In this document: in pieces, positions 34,384 through 47,320 of the stretch
How the letters are laid out: each line of letters begins with the position of its first letter
How positions within the stretch are numbered: the stretch's first letter is position 1
DNA from: Argentina anserina
Lineage: Eukaryota; Streptophyta; Magnoliopsida; Rosales; Rosaceae
DNA length: 64,000 nt
Reading direction: 5' to 3'
Assembly (NCBI RefSeq): GCF_933775445.1
Contig: NC_065874.1
Coordinates: forward strand, 436,501-500,500
The notes under the pieces: generated by a model
Database searches by the model: none
The model's input: only the letters and a program-made list of their open reading frames with translations
What the model was told of the DNA's origin: nothing
Program-made: the position numbers and the translations under genes

Positions 34384-37340
34384 ATGCAAAGAGATAATAC
34401 TGCCGGAAACCCATCAACCCCAAGGTCCCCACGACTGCGGCACCGTAGACGCTCAGCTGAGGTTTGCTAGACTTTGATACTTTGTTATTACCTCCATTCT
34501 GATAGAAAAATCTTGCGGTATCATATTTTCTATTAAATGAATGCATACTCTCTCTGAAGTTGTGCAGTCAAAATGATTTGTCTAGTAGTACTAGCAGAGA
34601 GACCATATGTAGTTTTCTGCTGATCCTCGGATTGTACTTTTCAACTTCTGTACTTAATCCTGTACTTTTTTAAGTTCAGAGCTGAAAAAATTATGCTCTG
34701 AAATATAGCTTTGGTTTTGATAATCAGGAGATCATTCTTAGTTGTTTTATGTTTTGTTTTATGGCAGCAACTTATCCCAGATGCTAGTAACACAAATGGA
34801 GGTCATTTACTTGTTGATGACAATAATAAATACAAGACAATGTGGATTCGGGCATACTCTACTGTTTGGATGATTGGAGGATTTGCATTAATTATATATA
34901 TGGGCCATCTTGCTATTACTGCCATGGTGGTTGTCATCCAAATTTTCATGGCAAAGGAGCTGTTTAATCTCTTAAGGAAAGCTCATGAAGATAAGTGTCT
35001 TCCAGGTTTCAGACTCTTAAATTGGTGAGGATAGAGTAGGCATTTCTGTGTCCGAGTTTAATTTAGTGTTTCTGTATAATAGTGTTGTATTACTGTATTC
35101 ATTGTTGAATTCTCTGGTGCAGGCACTTCTTCTTCACTGCGATGTTGTTTGTTTATGGTCGAATTCTCAGCCAACGGCTTGTCAACACTGTAACCTCAGA
35201 TAAATTTTTACATAAGGTTGTGAGCAGTCTAATCCAGTATCATATGGTCGCCTGTTACTTCTTGTACATCGCAGGTTAGTAGCCATAAACAGCTTTAGGA
35301 ATATTTAAATTTAGTGATATTTTTGGATAGAAGTAAATAACAACACACAATAGCTGCCCCATATTTATCTGGATTAGTTGCTGATAGTATATCACTCCTA
35401 CATTGGTTCAGGTTTTATGTGGTTCATTCTTACATTGAAGAAGAAGATGTACAAGTATCAATTTGGCCAGTATGCATGGACACACATGATTCTAATAATT
35501 GTGTTTACACAGTCTTCTTTCACTGTAGCCAACATCTTTGAAGGAATTTTCTGGTACTAAGTTTTTTCAATTTAGAACAGCACAGACACAATTCCTATTT
35601 TTGTTGCTTCCCCTGATAAAAGGGATCATTGTTGCAGGTTTCTTCTTCCAGCAACACTCATAGTCATCAATGATATTGCTGCTTATATTTGCGGTTTCTT
35701 TTTCGGAAGAACCCCTTTGATTAAGATTTCTCCTAAGAAAACTTGGGAGGGGTTCATTGGAGCTTCTATTACAACTATGTTTTCAGCCTTTTGGGTGAGC
35801 ATTCCATTATACTTTGTAGTGATAAATACAATTCTGTTTTCTTAGTTAAAAGTAAAACCTTGGTGTCTATCAGATTATGGTTTAAAGCAACGTATTTTGC
35901 CTACCCTTTTGCCCATTATAACAGTTCCACCTCTCTTCATATGTTTTTCCAAAGGACTTGTTTTCTCAGAGACTTAAATTCTTTCCTCGAATGTTTGCAA
36001 GTTAATTTGTAGACAGTGATTATCGTGTGTTGCATGCTTCTATCACATCTACAGTGTTAACATCATATGTACATTTGTTAATTGCAGCTTGCACATATCA
36101 TGGGACAGTTTCAATGGCTAACATGCCCGAGAAAGGTACATTTATGATGATGTATAAACCAGTTTCTTTTGTGCAAGAAATTGAATATCTGTAAATGAAT
36201 TGCTTTTGTGTGAATGCACTTGCAGGATTTATCTACTGGTTGGCTTCAGTGCGATCCCGGTCCAATGTTTACACCGGAATATCATACCTTACCAGGATGG
36301 CTCCCAGGATGGGTATGTAAATTTGTCATTTAGTTGTGGAATTAAAAACCAAATCCTCTGTGCTGGAAATCACATGTTGAATCAGCATACTTTCTTTCAA
36401 AATCAAGGATGTTTTACACGTAATGTGCTGCTTCAATTCACTATAAGCTATCTTCCAATCAAGTTAGTTGATTTCAATGTTGATTCCTTCATGATTATTG
36501 TGTTGCAGTTTCCTTGGAAAGGGATCTCAATTATGCCAGTTCAATGGCATGCTCTAGCAATTGGTTTGTTTTCATCCATTATTGCACCTTTTGGAGGCTT
36601 CTTTGCAAGTGGTTTCAAAAGAGCTTTCAAAGTCAAGGTAAGCTCCTGATGTTGCAATTATGGGTGATACAGTTCTGGAATACTGGACTCTGATTGTTTA
36701 TCATTATATTAACGGTTTATCCCATTTGCCAATAGGATTTTGGTGACAGTATCCCTGGGCATGGTGGAATAACAGACAGAATGGATTGTCAGGTAAGTTG
36801 ATTTCAGTGTTATTTGTGGGAGTTTTTCGAAGGGTATACTGTTATTTGCGTGCCACATATGTACTTTAATAAAGGTAGCTTATAGAGAATCTTGTGCTTA
36901 GTAAGTTTTAATTGTTTTCTTGAACTGTATTATGGGGGTCTCATTCCCTTTTTTAAGAACACATTGATAATGTTTGAAGGGGGTAATCTGGTTCTGGAAC
37001 TAGGGATTGCTGTAAACATGATTCAATGTGGTTGTTACATATGTCCAAGTGACTGACATTGTGTTTTACTGTAGATGGTAATGGCTGTTTTTGCTTACAT
37101 CTATCATCAGTCATTCGTTTTGCCTCAACAGCTCTCCATTGAAATTTTATTGGACCAGGTACTATTTTCACGAGCTCTATACATTTGCTTCGGTGTTATT
37201 ATGTTATAGACTTATAGCTAGTAAGGAAGGTAGTGCTGACTTTTTCTGCTATGTAGATCTTGACAAACCTTACTGTCGAGCAGCAGCTAGCTCTGTATGA
37301 GAAGCTTAAGCAAGTCTTGCAGGACGGCATACTCGGGTGA
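34384..37340 (+). CDS. CDS1: Phosphatidate cytidylyltransferase (CDP-diacylglycerol synthase), 11 coding exons
   Basis: Exons 34384-34461, 34768-35024, 35123-35274, 35412-35553, 35638-35794, 36088-36135, 36226-36312, 36509-36637, 36736-36792, 37075-37158 and 37257-37340 total 1275 bases, encoding 424 residues, as in Arabidopsis CDS1/CDS2. The enzyme makes CDP-diacylglycerol from phosphatidate and CTP at the ER, feeding phosphatidylinositol and phosphatidylglycerol synthesis. Several membrane segments are visible ([40 protein letters not shown]). The family signature spans [20 protein letters not shown] and TDRMDCQ (about 328-354). The basic N-terminus ([12 protein letters not shown]) is typical of the eukaryotic ER form, not the plastid CDS4/5 type. 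All junctions keep frame. It is convergent with the ceramidase gene. Confidence 0.95.
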
Positions 37341-38388
37341 TTATGTGTGAATAACCTGTACTTGCGTTATGTTCCTTCTCTCCCCTGCATGTTCATACAT
37401 GTTGTCATAGGAGAGGAAAAGGAAAATATTCTGTAAATGGTGAAGTTCTGTTTTCGTAGAACAACCCCATTGGGATATTTAGGTCGGAGGCATCATGCTT
37501 CTGTGCGGAAACTTTGCATAGTGGCTATTGATCATTAACTTACATGACTCTAGATGGAAGTCCTCCCTCCCTCCCTCCCCTGTATCTGTGCTTTTGATGG
37601 ACTTGTAAAGATGGGTCTAGTTAACTAGTTTTGTCAGTTTGTCAAATATGTGGGATTTGATTAATTTTTATGATTACCATTGAATGATTGTCGGAGTTCT
37701 ATAAGATTGCTTTGCCCTACTGCATGCCCCTCTGTTTGTGCTATTTCAGTATTCTTGTACTGGACATTGGAAATGTTGTTATCAGTGTTAAGAAAAGGAT
37801 TATAGGTTGTTGGCATCAGGTCCTTTTCTTTTTCCAGAAGTCAGCTGACACGAAAATCTGTTGATGGGATTGCGTGTGATGTGATTTGCTAGGGCTTCTA
37901 CGACAGGAGTCAAAAACATATTTAGTTGATTGAATCCTTGCCAAAAGGTAATTAGTCAATATCGATTTAGGCTATTTGCCGACAAGTTATAGTCAACTTA
38001 TAAGCTTTGAGAGAGATTCTATATGCACGGGTCATGTAAGTTCTTTAAAGCACAACCATTCTGATATTTCTTCTTGAAGATTTAATAACAAGCAACCTTG
38101 ATACAGTGCACAAATGAATTTTAAGAATTTCAATAACACAATCAATATAACCTGTGACCGTTGATATCTGATAACAAAACCATGATGGGAAGTTCTTGGA
38201 TATCAAAAAAGGTATAGCACAGTATCACAAACAAAAGCTTATAGTATGTTACATCTTCTACTTCTAAAACACCAAAATTAAGATAATACCCCAACTAAAA
38301 AGAATAAAAATCCAGCATTTTGCTAGCTGAAGTTCATCACACGTAGATGGTCTCAACTGAAACTATATCCTGCCATTTACTTCACGTC
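37341..38388. other. Spacer between convergent CDS1 and ACER genes
   Basis: Contains both 3' untranslated regions and a (CCCT)n-like run at about 37564-37580. No further gene seen. Confidence 0.6.
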
Positions 38389-39733
38389 TCATTGGGTTTT
38401 TGGTTTTTCAATCTTCACATAGGGCAAGAGCCCCATAAAATGAACAATCTTTGGAGCCCATCCTCGTTGTTGAGCCCGGCAAAACATCAAGAAAGTGTTT
38501 GCGAAATAGGAATTAAAACCCATGAATAAATGCCACAAGGCATGACCTTGTGGGTTAACAGGCCAACTGGATACCTCTTTGCAGAAAACGTTGTCACCAA
38601 GCCAACACAAACTCCCTATCAGAAGAGTGGCCACGTACAGCTTTGCAAGCCTCTTGGCATAGACGTCCTGTGTGTATATGTAATACTTGTACATTCGAGG
38701 TATGCAAAGAAGGCACAAGATCACATAGTGCACCTTAAATCCAATCTCAAATCTGACCACTGAATGAACAGCAGCAAAGACTGCACCATATAGGAAGAGG
38801 AATGTCGGCATTGTACTGCGATAGTGCCAATCTGGGGAGTAGAGAATATACATGTAAAGGAGCATCTCCCAAACCATAGGAGTCTCATCACTTTGCTGTT
38901 GCCTGCAAATATATTGCAAAAGTAGTCTTCAGAATTCAGTTTTTCTGTGGCAATTATTCAGACAAGAAAAAGCATCATGATAAAGTTGAGAGAACTGAGA
39001 GACTGCTTAATAAACACCAGTATAAATCAAACAAGCTATTAATAAGGAAGTCGATACCATCAACCTAACCAATTTACTTTGGCATCCCAATTCCCTGAAC
39101 TCATATGTTCCTCAAGCATTAAGGATAGTAGGAATTCTCCTTTAAATGCCTCCACTGCAAACTAACCAACCTAAATCATGGTCTATTAGCACAGCCTATT
39201 CATGAAAAACAGAGAGAGGCAGAAGGTAACAACCTTTGATGTATCTTCAAATTAACAATCTAAACAGTTTTGAGTAATCAGGGAAAACAATTACTGATTC
39301 ATTTAGTTACTTATATTTTGTACATGTATATATTCTTTTAAAACTGCGTCAGAAATTATTTTCATGTTCCTAATCATGCTGTCATTAAACTCTTAGTTGG
39401 GGAAGTCATGATTCTACTGATTCTAGCACAAGAACAGCCAACCAAACATTCCTAAAGAAAGATCTAGAACAGTACTTACACATGCTGCAATGTAGCGTGG
39501 TATAACATGCTTCCAATGGCGAGTATCATATTAGATATGTGAAGTACACTGAATCTCTTCTCAAACCGCTGCCTTAGAGCATTTATAAGACCGATGAGTG
39601 CCAAGAGAATGCTGGAAATGTTCGACATAGTGTTGAAGAACTCTGCAATATAAGAAGAGTAGGCATAGTTCTTCTCGCAACACTCAATCGTGGACGTGAC
39701 AGGACCCCAGAAGCTCGATACTCCCTCAGCCAT
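38389..39733 (-). CDS. ACER: Alkaline ceramidase / alkaline phytoceramidase (2 exons)
   Basis: Exons 39733-39480 and 38902-38389 join in frame at His-Val-Gln-Gln to 255 residues, the length of Arabidopsis ACER. The product is a multi-pass ER/Golgi membrane hydrolase that splits ceramide or phytoceramide into fatty acid and sphingoid base. Conserved parts seen are the N-terminal SSFWGPVTSTIECCEKNYAY with EFFNTMSNI, the SMLYHATLQHVQQQSDE block, and the C-terminal NPQGHALWHLFMGFNSYF. The His residues in MLYHAT and GHALWH, with Ser in GSMLYHATL and Asp further on, correspond to the metal site of the CREST superfamily. A leader intron upstream (about 39830-40320) is likely. It lies tail-to-tail with CDS1. 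Confidence 0.94.
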
Positions 39734-40335
39734 TCCTCTCTCTACAAAATCTACTCAACCAATTCTGTTTCCTACTTAGAAAGTTGACGAGTTCGCAAAA
39801 CCTGCAAATCATGTACCTGCAGAATACCACTACTCAGATGTATGCTTTCACACTCGAATTACGCATCACAACACTAACAACAACAATTTCAACACTTCAA
39901 CCAATGTGATCATCCATTAACCATACGAAGCATCGTAACCGCATAACCGAATCACACACCTACTAAACCAAAGCCAATCTGTCCAACTTTTCTCCAACAC
40001 TCCAACTAAAATTACGCATAATCATATTCACTAGTACCAAAATAACCAATAATCAACTAATTAATCCATAAAACACTAAAATTGCAACAATAAGTTCGCA
40101 TAAAATAAAAATTACTAAAGAAATAGAATAATCAGATCCTTAACCCGATCATTATCATAATCAAGATCCAATCCACAAAAATCCAAACCCGAACAGAAAC
40201 CCGACCACAGATCACTACCGACGAACTTAGCCGCGCTCAAAGACCTAGCAAAAACCGCCGCGAAATCGAACCAAAGCGAAGATAAAATACATGTAAGAAG
40301 AAAAAAGAGAGATCTCGTACCTGTAAAACGCACCG
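39734..40335 (-). promoter_or_regulatory. Leader and probable leader intron of ACER
   Basis: On the minus strand a possible donor (TTACAG/GTACGAG at about 40321) and acceptor (CTGCAG at about 39824) bracket an AT-rich stretch before the start codon. Alternative borders exist, so the exact leader is uncertain. Confidence 0.4.
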
Positions 40336-41371
40336 TTTTGAGCGAAGGCGATCTCATTACTTCGTCGTTGTTGTTCCACGGCGGTAAGGTTTGGTTCGAA
40401 ATTCGAAATGAGAGAAAGAGAGGAAGGTGGTTTATGAGGCTGAGAATAACTTTTCCGCGTTCGACAGAGAGAGAGAGATTCCGCTTCTTCCTTTTTTTCT
40501 TTCTATTTTTATTTGCTGCTCTCTCTCCTTCTTCCTTTTTCTAATGGTTTGGATTCTTTTGACTTCCTTGGCTATACCGTATGTGCCGACTTAGATATAT
40601 GGGTGGACCGGCCCATCTTCAGACCCATACCCTGTATTTAGTTCTAACTAGGTGTGGCCTTTCTGGTTTCTATAAATGAATCAACCGACTGAAAACCGGT
40701 TCAGACGGTCCGGTTTGGTTCACTTGCTGCAGGCTGGGTGGCATCGGTCTAGACCGAGGTTTCGAATGTTGGTACTTAACAACGCTTGGTTCTGCTCAAT
40801 TGCACTGATCACTGGAAGGCGGTGCCGCCGCACAAGACCCCTAGGCTAGTATGAGTGTCAAAAAAATTTTTATCTATTAAAAAAAACCAATATCTGAATT
40901 AAATATCTTTCTTTTGCGCATACTATGTATTTGGTTGGGGTCGGTAAGGTATGTGTTTTGAAAATGATAAAAATAAACATGTCATAGGTTAGTGATGTTC
41001 ATCTTCTTACCGAAAACCCACGACGGTCAAAATATAAGTTTGCATTGTACACTTGCACACCGGGGACACCGCACATAGAATAAATTCTAAAATTAAATTA
41101 TTTTTACTTAATGTGGGCTGGATGGATGATGTAGCTCAACCAAGCTTTTATATTTGAAAAGCTTTAGGTTGTTTAAGATAATGACCGGTATGTTTTGTTG
41201 AGGTCCAGAGACTTTTCTGTATAATCATCTTGTTTCCTAATCCTTAAGTGGACTTGGGATTTAGGGTTCTAGTGAACATATATATTGGTGCATTTGTGTG
41301 CGTGATTACATAATTTCTGCCGCTCAGTCTCTGCTGATCGGTAAGGACAAGGAGAATAATATTAATTTGAA
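40336..41371. other. Intergenic spacer with decayed repeat sequence
   Basis: Includes the ACER promoter (CT-rich near 40480-40540) and a GC-richer piece (about 40660-40850) that looks like a decayed repeat. No gene recognised. Confidence 0.45.
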
Positions 41372-42096
41372 GCATGCCGATATCTCGATCTTTCCGTAAC
41401 CTCCGTACTGAGGTGCGGCAAGACGAGGCGTGGCAAGCAACAGAAGGGTCTCTTCGTCAAAGCGCTTTGAGGAGGCTGATAGTATTAAGGCACTTTTTAT
41501 GATTTGGAAAGACGCCGTTCACCGGTGGATCCCCCCTATATTTCTTACAGAGATCCTCGTCATATCGAAGCTTCACTTAGTATTCCGCTTGACCCGGTTT
41601 GGATGATCGCTTGGAGAACAAAATACATACAGAGGATTCGTAGATCCCAGATTATGATCGAGCACCCTACTATTGTTCAGAATATATTACAGGCGGTTGA
41701 CGGGGACGCCTCCGGTAACAATCACACCATTGTAGTCGATATGATGTCCCTTATATCCGTGCCCGATCATGATTATGATGAAATAGATCATATCCTTGAT
41801 AGGGCTATAGCCGAATCTATGGATACGTACAGGTCCAAGTTAAATCCTGCATCTAAACACTCAATTGAAGATTTGAAGAAAGAAGAATACTTCACGGTTT
41901 GGAATTGGAAGCTGTTGTTACAAGTACACCATCGTCTGCTATCTGTCTCGATCAATTGGATCATGAACCAATGTTGAGGCCGGTTATTGCCTTACCCTGC
42001 GTGCACTCTTCTCATCAAGACTGCATTGTCCACTGGCTCGAGATCAACCATGTTTGTCCCCTGTGCCGATACCCTGTGCCAGCTGCGAGCTCTTGA
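41372..42096 (+). pseudogene. RING-H2 finger protein relic with frameshift
   Basis: An N-terminal frame at 41504-41977 (with DPRHIEASLSIPLDPVWMIA and IDHILDRAIAESMDTYRSKL) overlaps a second frame, shifted by two bases, that ends at 42096 with a RING-H2 finger: AICLDQLDHEPMLRPVIALP, then PCVHSSHQDCIVHWLEINHV and CPLC. The change of frame happens around 41880-41930 with no room for a real intron. The first zinc ligand, expected as Cys in C-A-I-C, is Ser (SSAIC), so the finger lacks one of eight ligands. A further short frame with MPISRSFRNLRTEV starts at about 41373 and stops at about 41501. Together this suggests a decayed E3-ligase-like gene rather than a working one, though a short protein with the variant RING alone is possible. 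Confidence 0.6.
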
Positions 42097-43861
42097 AGTC
42101 AAAACCCTAAGTTGCTGCCTAGCTGGCTAGAAAAATATAGGCAATTAATGGTTTGCTCTATATGCATGGCCTGTGTTGCTATCTAGCTAGCTCTATCTAC
42201 TGATTTTCAATTGGCAGATTGAGACAGTATGTAGCTTCTAATACCACTACAAGGAGAACGTTTCACTTCATTAACACTCCACTCTTTACTTTCGGGAATA
42301 TATCAAATGAATTATGTAAAATTACCAGATGTGTCAATGCTATTCTTCCTCTTTTACTTTCATTCCCTAGCGATATAGACCTGCTGATAGAGTGACCTGC
42401 ACACATAGATCACTCGATCGATCAGTACCGTATTTCTGTCCAATGCATGCAAATCATATAATCACCCAGCTCCATTATTGGAACTTGGAACAGGTGCTAT
42501 AAACATTAATTTATGTTGTTTATCTTAACGTACAATGAAACCCATGAGGCCATGCCATGAACGGGTGATTATTTACTTCTAGAAGTGCATGCATCGATCA
42601 AAAGATTATTTACTTCTTCATACAATTACATAAGAACAGCAAACCAGACTACGTACCAAAATCCAAATTATCATGGAAAAACAGCTCACAAGCACTTGTA
42701 CAAATATTCACAAGCTGTTAGAGGTGTTGAAAGCACACAAAAATCCCACTTATGTGTGGCTATACAGCTTGCAACACCTCTCACAGCTTGTTGCTCATAT
42801 TTGTACTAGTGAAGTTTAATTTTCTTTGCCCGCTGAATCATGTGATTTTGTATATCACTTCACGTCTTCACCTGTTAATTAACTACTTACGTTCCTGGGT
42901 TTGTTCATTACGATCGATGAACGAAAGTGGATAAGATTACGATTCAATGAATGTGGACATAAAAAGGAGGTTCATTGAATCTGGACATTCATGGAGCGCC
43001 AATAATTTCATGGGGGTCTCAGGCTTTCAGCTTCTATTTTCCACATCCAAGATGATGGGGAAGACTGACGTAGTAGACTACGCCACGTGTGAAGAAAAGT
43101 GCCTCATGCCAAGTTTCCAAATATGGAGTTAAAATGTGACCAGGGGAGATTGTTATGTTGGAGCTGGTCAAATCAAATGAGATAAAACTATCGTCTATCA
43201 TGTATTAAAAATGAGAATTAGAGAATATCAAACTTGATTCCCAAGGAACCAAAATAGTGAGGAGAAGACCTAAAATTACACTACTGTATTACCTGTATAT
43301 ATATGGAGGAGATCGATTGAGGTTACATTGTTTCATAAGGTTTTTTATCATGCATATATCGCACATATAACATCAATATAATTCATTACCGATCGTTTAT
43401 ATATAACATAATCTTTCGTGTAAAAACAAGAACGTTCCACTCAAATGCATGACCTTCAATACATTTTTTAAAACCCATACACAAGTCTAGCTAGTAAATT
43501 CATGGTTAGAGTCCAAGATGAACAATAAATACTTTCGTACACAATTCATAGTATATCCCCCCTACAAAATCCCAGTATCATAAAAACCAAAAACAAAAAC
43601 GAAACAACCGAATGGGGACGTTAAATTGACCAGATTCATTAGAGAGAGTGATCAAGCCCACATACATGCAACAAATTCCTACCCCTCTCTTCTAGAACCC
43701 CGATGAATCCGAAACCCTTCTTTCATCCCTACTCTTCTATAAATTGTAAGGCACGCAGCGGCTTCCACTTTCATCACATCATGTCAACATCTCCATTCTC
43801 ATATTATGTCGTTTATGTAAACACCATGACCACAATATGACAGCACCTTCCTCACTATCCC
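42097..43861. other. Intergenic spacer and DUF506 promoter region
   Basis: AT-rich, with no protein-like frame. CACTACAAGGAGAAC at about 42246 resembles the end of a CACTA transposon, but no partner end was found. Confidence 0.5.
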
Positions 43862-43868
43862 TATAAAA
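43862..43868 (+). promoter_or_regulatory. Probable TATA box of the DUF506 gene
   Basis: TATAAAA in CTATAAAACCACACACC, about 140 bases before the start codon at 44005. Confidence 0.6.
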
Positions 43869-44004
43869 CCACACACCCTCTCTCACTCACTCGAATCATT
43901 GTCTTCCAAAACCGAAGGTAAAAAAGTTTACAGAGAAGAGAGGAAGCATAAATTAAGCAAGATCTTCTGTGATAGCTAGATAGGTTTATAGTTGTGTGAA
44001 GAAC

Positions 44005-45416
44005 ATGGGGGCATATAGAATGCCAGGGAGGTTCCAGAGAGTTGCAGCAGTGTTTGACGAGGGGGCGAGGGTGAGGCTGTGCGAGAGCAGCGGCAGCGAG
44101 CACTCGGCGGCGGCAGAGAGCGTTGCCGATTTGTCTGTCCTTGTTAAGTCTTTTATCGAACGAGGTAATTATAGAGGCGATTCAAGGGATGATGGTGAGG
44201 AAGTCGAGAGGGATTCGTTTGAGATTATTGAAGAAGTAGAGGGCGGTTATCGGTCTGATTCAGAGACCAAGACTACACTACGAGAGCTGCTGGATAAGAA
44301 TGAAGGTAGCGATGATGTGAAGGAACACATTGTTGCCGAGGTTGAACATGCCTGTGCAGTAATCGGGGATAGGTCGGACAGAGAGTTCAAGAGGAAGCTG
44401 ACGACTCATTTGCGCCACAAGGGTTTTGATGCCGGTGAGTAAAAGCTTCATTCTTTCGTTTGTTGCATATATAATTAATCTAATCATATTTTGGATCAAG
44501 TTAGAGTCGTAGGGCTAGTGATTGATATTATTCCTCTAATAGATTTTGAAGGCGTAAAGTTACGTCAATAGTGAATTTGATTATATAGAAATTGTATATA
44601 TAAACTACTTCAGTTGAGATTGAAAAGCTTCTTCGAGATTTGCAGCTCATTATGATTTTTCTCTGTCGAGTAAACATTTACTAGGGAAACCGCATTTTCT
44701 ATTTTCCTTCCGTTGTGTAGCGAAGTGTCAAAGCTCCAATATTGTTTAGGCAAACTCGATTTGTGCGTGCATTCATCTTTTTCACTTCAGTTTAACAGAA
44801 CATAGCTCATCAGGAATATCTCTTCTCTCATTCGAAGTCCGTTTTGTGTCAGTTCCTGAGGTTTGTGACTAATGTTTCAATCTGTTTAAATTGTCCAGGT
44901 CTGTGCAAGTCAAAGTGGGCTAAATCCAGTCGGTTTCCAGCAGGGGATTATGAATTTGTTGATGTCAATGTCAATGGAACTCGTTACATTGTCGAACCAT
45001 TCTTCACCGGAGAATTTGAAATCGCCCGTCCCACTAGTCGATACACATCGTTACACGATGTCCTGCCACAAATATTTGTCGGAAAAGTTGAAGTGCTGAA
45101 GAAAATTGTTAGGATTATGTGCTCGGCCATTAAAAAGTCCATGAAGAGTGTAGAAATGCCATTGCCACCATGGAGGAGAAATGCATACATGCTAGCCAAG
45201 TGGTTTGGTTCCTACAAGCGCACAACAAATGCTGTTTCTTCTTCAACCAAAGCATTTGAATTCGACGAAAGTTCTAGTGTCAAAAGATCATTCGGCTTTG
45301 AAGCTCTGCCCCCAAAATCCTACAATTGCAGAGACAGCTTCGCTACAAAGAATGGCCTGAGAATTGGGAACTTGACTGCTGCCTTTCAATCCAAAGGCAT
45401 GGGCATGCAATTGTAG
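44005..45416 (+). CDS. DUF506 family protein (PDDEXK-like), 2 exons
   Basis: Exons 44005-44434 and 44899-45416 join in frame (FDAG-LCKSKW) to 315 residues. It matches plant DUF506 proteins: N-terminal MPGRFQRVAAVFDEGARVRL, then DLSVLVKSFIE, an acidic stretch, VEHACAVIGDRSDREFKRKL, HKGFDAGLCKSKW, and the most conserved part GDYEFVDVNVNGTRYIVEPF continuing FTGEFEIARPT. Members are distantly related to the PD-(D/E)XK nuclease fold, but no nuclease activity is established; some are reported as plant-specific regulators induced by stress or phosphate starvation. Translation may start at the second Met (44020, MPGRFQRV), where most relatives begin. A TATA box lies at a normal distance. The Ser-rich C-terminus is variable. 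Arabidopsis has DUF506 genes close to CDS1 and FAH, which fits this neighbourhood. Confidence 0.92.
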
Positions 45417-47320
45417 CTGCTTCGTTTCAATGGCCTAGTACGTACTTCGTTTGTCCTCCATTATTTTGGCTCATTTTCTTGGTCTTCTTAGTTACAAGTT
45501 GGAGTGATTTGTTGGTTTAAATTTATTAGAAGGAAGCTTGGGGATTGATTTAGGTTCTTGGCCTTGTGGCCTTGTCAAATTGTACAAAACCATTTGTTTG
45601 TTTGAAGAAAACCCAGTGTAAAATACCAACTATATATTTTTGAAGTAAAGTGAAAGATTAATATTTCTGTTCTTCAAAAAGAATATGTTCAAGTTCAATG
45701 TGCAAGCACCAGTTTAAGCAAACATCTGGGAATCAAAGCAGATTTGCATGGAAGGGAAACAATGTCGATTTCTGAGAAGGGTCTCATGAAAAGGCTAAAT
45801 CCTATGCAGATTTCCCTCCTCTCTCCCTTCTCAATGTGAACTCATCTATCATAAACACACACCAATTAAGAAGTTAAACAAAATAGAAATGTAAGAAGCT
45901 CGGTAAGCAGATCCGTCGACAGAGATTTAGAATCTCACAACGGGCGGCTAGTAAACTTCTCTGAAAATCAATTTAGCTACAGCCACTTTGGCAATCAAGG
46001 CAAGAGTACTGAAAATAAACCCTTGCCTTGGTACAATATAGCTTTACAAATCACAAATTAGCACCTTAAACATTCTGAAAAACACAGAGAAACAAAGACG
46101 AGATCATATAACTGAGGAACAGGACTGGAGGAGCTAAAACGACTGAAGAAACGAAAAGAGCTATTTGGTGTGGGATATCTAAACCCTAACAGACTATTTA
46201 TAATAGAAGTAATTGTTTGTGAGCCACACCCTCAGATTGTGGCCACTTTTTGGGCCAAAGGAAATGTATGAAAGTTACGCGACGGCCCAACTTATTCGTC
46301 TTACTCTAAAAAGAAAAAAAACGACTTTGTTTTAATGGGAAAACGACTAAATTAGAAAGAGGGAGTCTCTCGGCAATTGCACATTAAAGAGCTTTGGTAA
46401 TTTAGTACCAGAAACTGAAGCAAATATATGGCATTGTAATTGAAGTATTGAACCAAAAATCCTCGCTCATCTGATTTCGCAAGTGTACGAACCACTCTGA
46501 TGCCTATCATACTGAAAGTCGTGGATAACAACAAGGATCACCCGAAGCCAATGAAAATATTTGAAGTGGGTAATGTGTGCACATTGGATGAGGAAAAAAG
46601 ATGTTGGTGCAACAAATCGGCGCCAATTAGCAGTGTTATACTGTGGGGCTAGCTCTGGATTTGAGTTCATTCATGGCCTGGTGGATATATAGAATCACGG
46701 AAGAAATCGCCCGATCTTGTTCCAAGTGGCAGGCTATTATTTACAGCGTGCAAATGAGCTTATGAACCTGAGATTTAGAATAATGTAAAAGCGCAAGCAT
46801 ATATTATAAAGGGAGGGAAATTGAAACTTTCGATATTGTACATTTTGAACTCTAAATTTAAAATGAGAGACGCGCTTGCTCATTTTTGTAAAGAATTGAT
46901 CAACGTAGTTCACAAACTAGAAGAGGTTGTGACTTCCCCCCTATTTATTTATTTATTTTTTTAGAAAGTGTGACATACCCCCTAACTCTAATTCAACGAG
47001 GAGAATTGTTTTCACCTACAAGGATTAGGAAAGGCAAAGGGAGAGAAGTGAAACAACACTCAAATACAAGAGCACACGTGGACATCCCCCATTGGATAGT
47101 TCTCGAGTAAATAAGGCACCGGGCACCGGCCAATCCTTCAAAAACACGCAAACCATAAAACGCAACCTCGTCTCCCTCTTGCGTTTTTAAAGAGAAAAAA
47201 GAGAGAAAGAAAACAAAGATCTCAAACCCAATTAAACCTCAGAGAGGGTCTCTTTTAATTTTGCCGCGAAGATCTGACGCCCAGCGAATCGCCAACGCAG
47301 AGAAGAAACCGGAAGATCCG
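45417..47320. other. Intergenic spacer
   Basis: 3' region of the DUF506 gene, then AT-rich DNA with no recognised gene. A CACGTGG core (in ACACGTGGACATC, about 47073-47085) upstream of the next gene resembles a G-box bound by bZIP/bHLH factors. Confidence 0.5.

Noticed and set aside
42246..42260. CACTACAAGG sequence like a CACTA transposon end
   Set aside because: No inverted partner or 3-bp duplication found within several kb.
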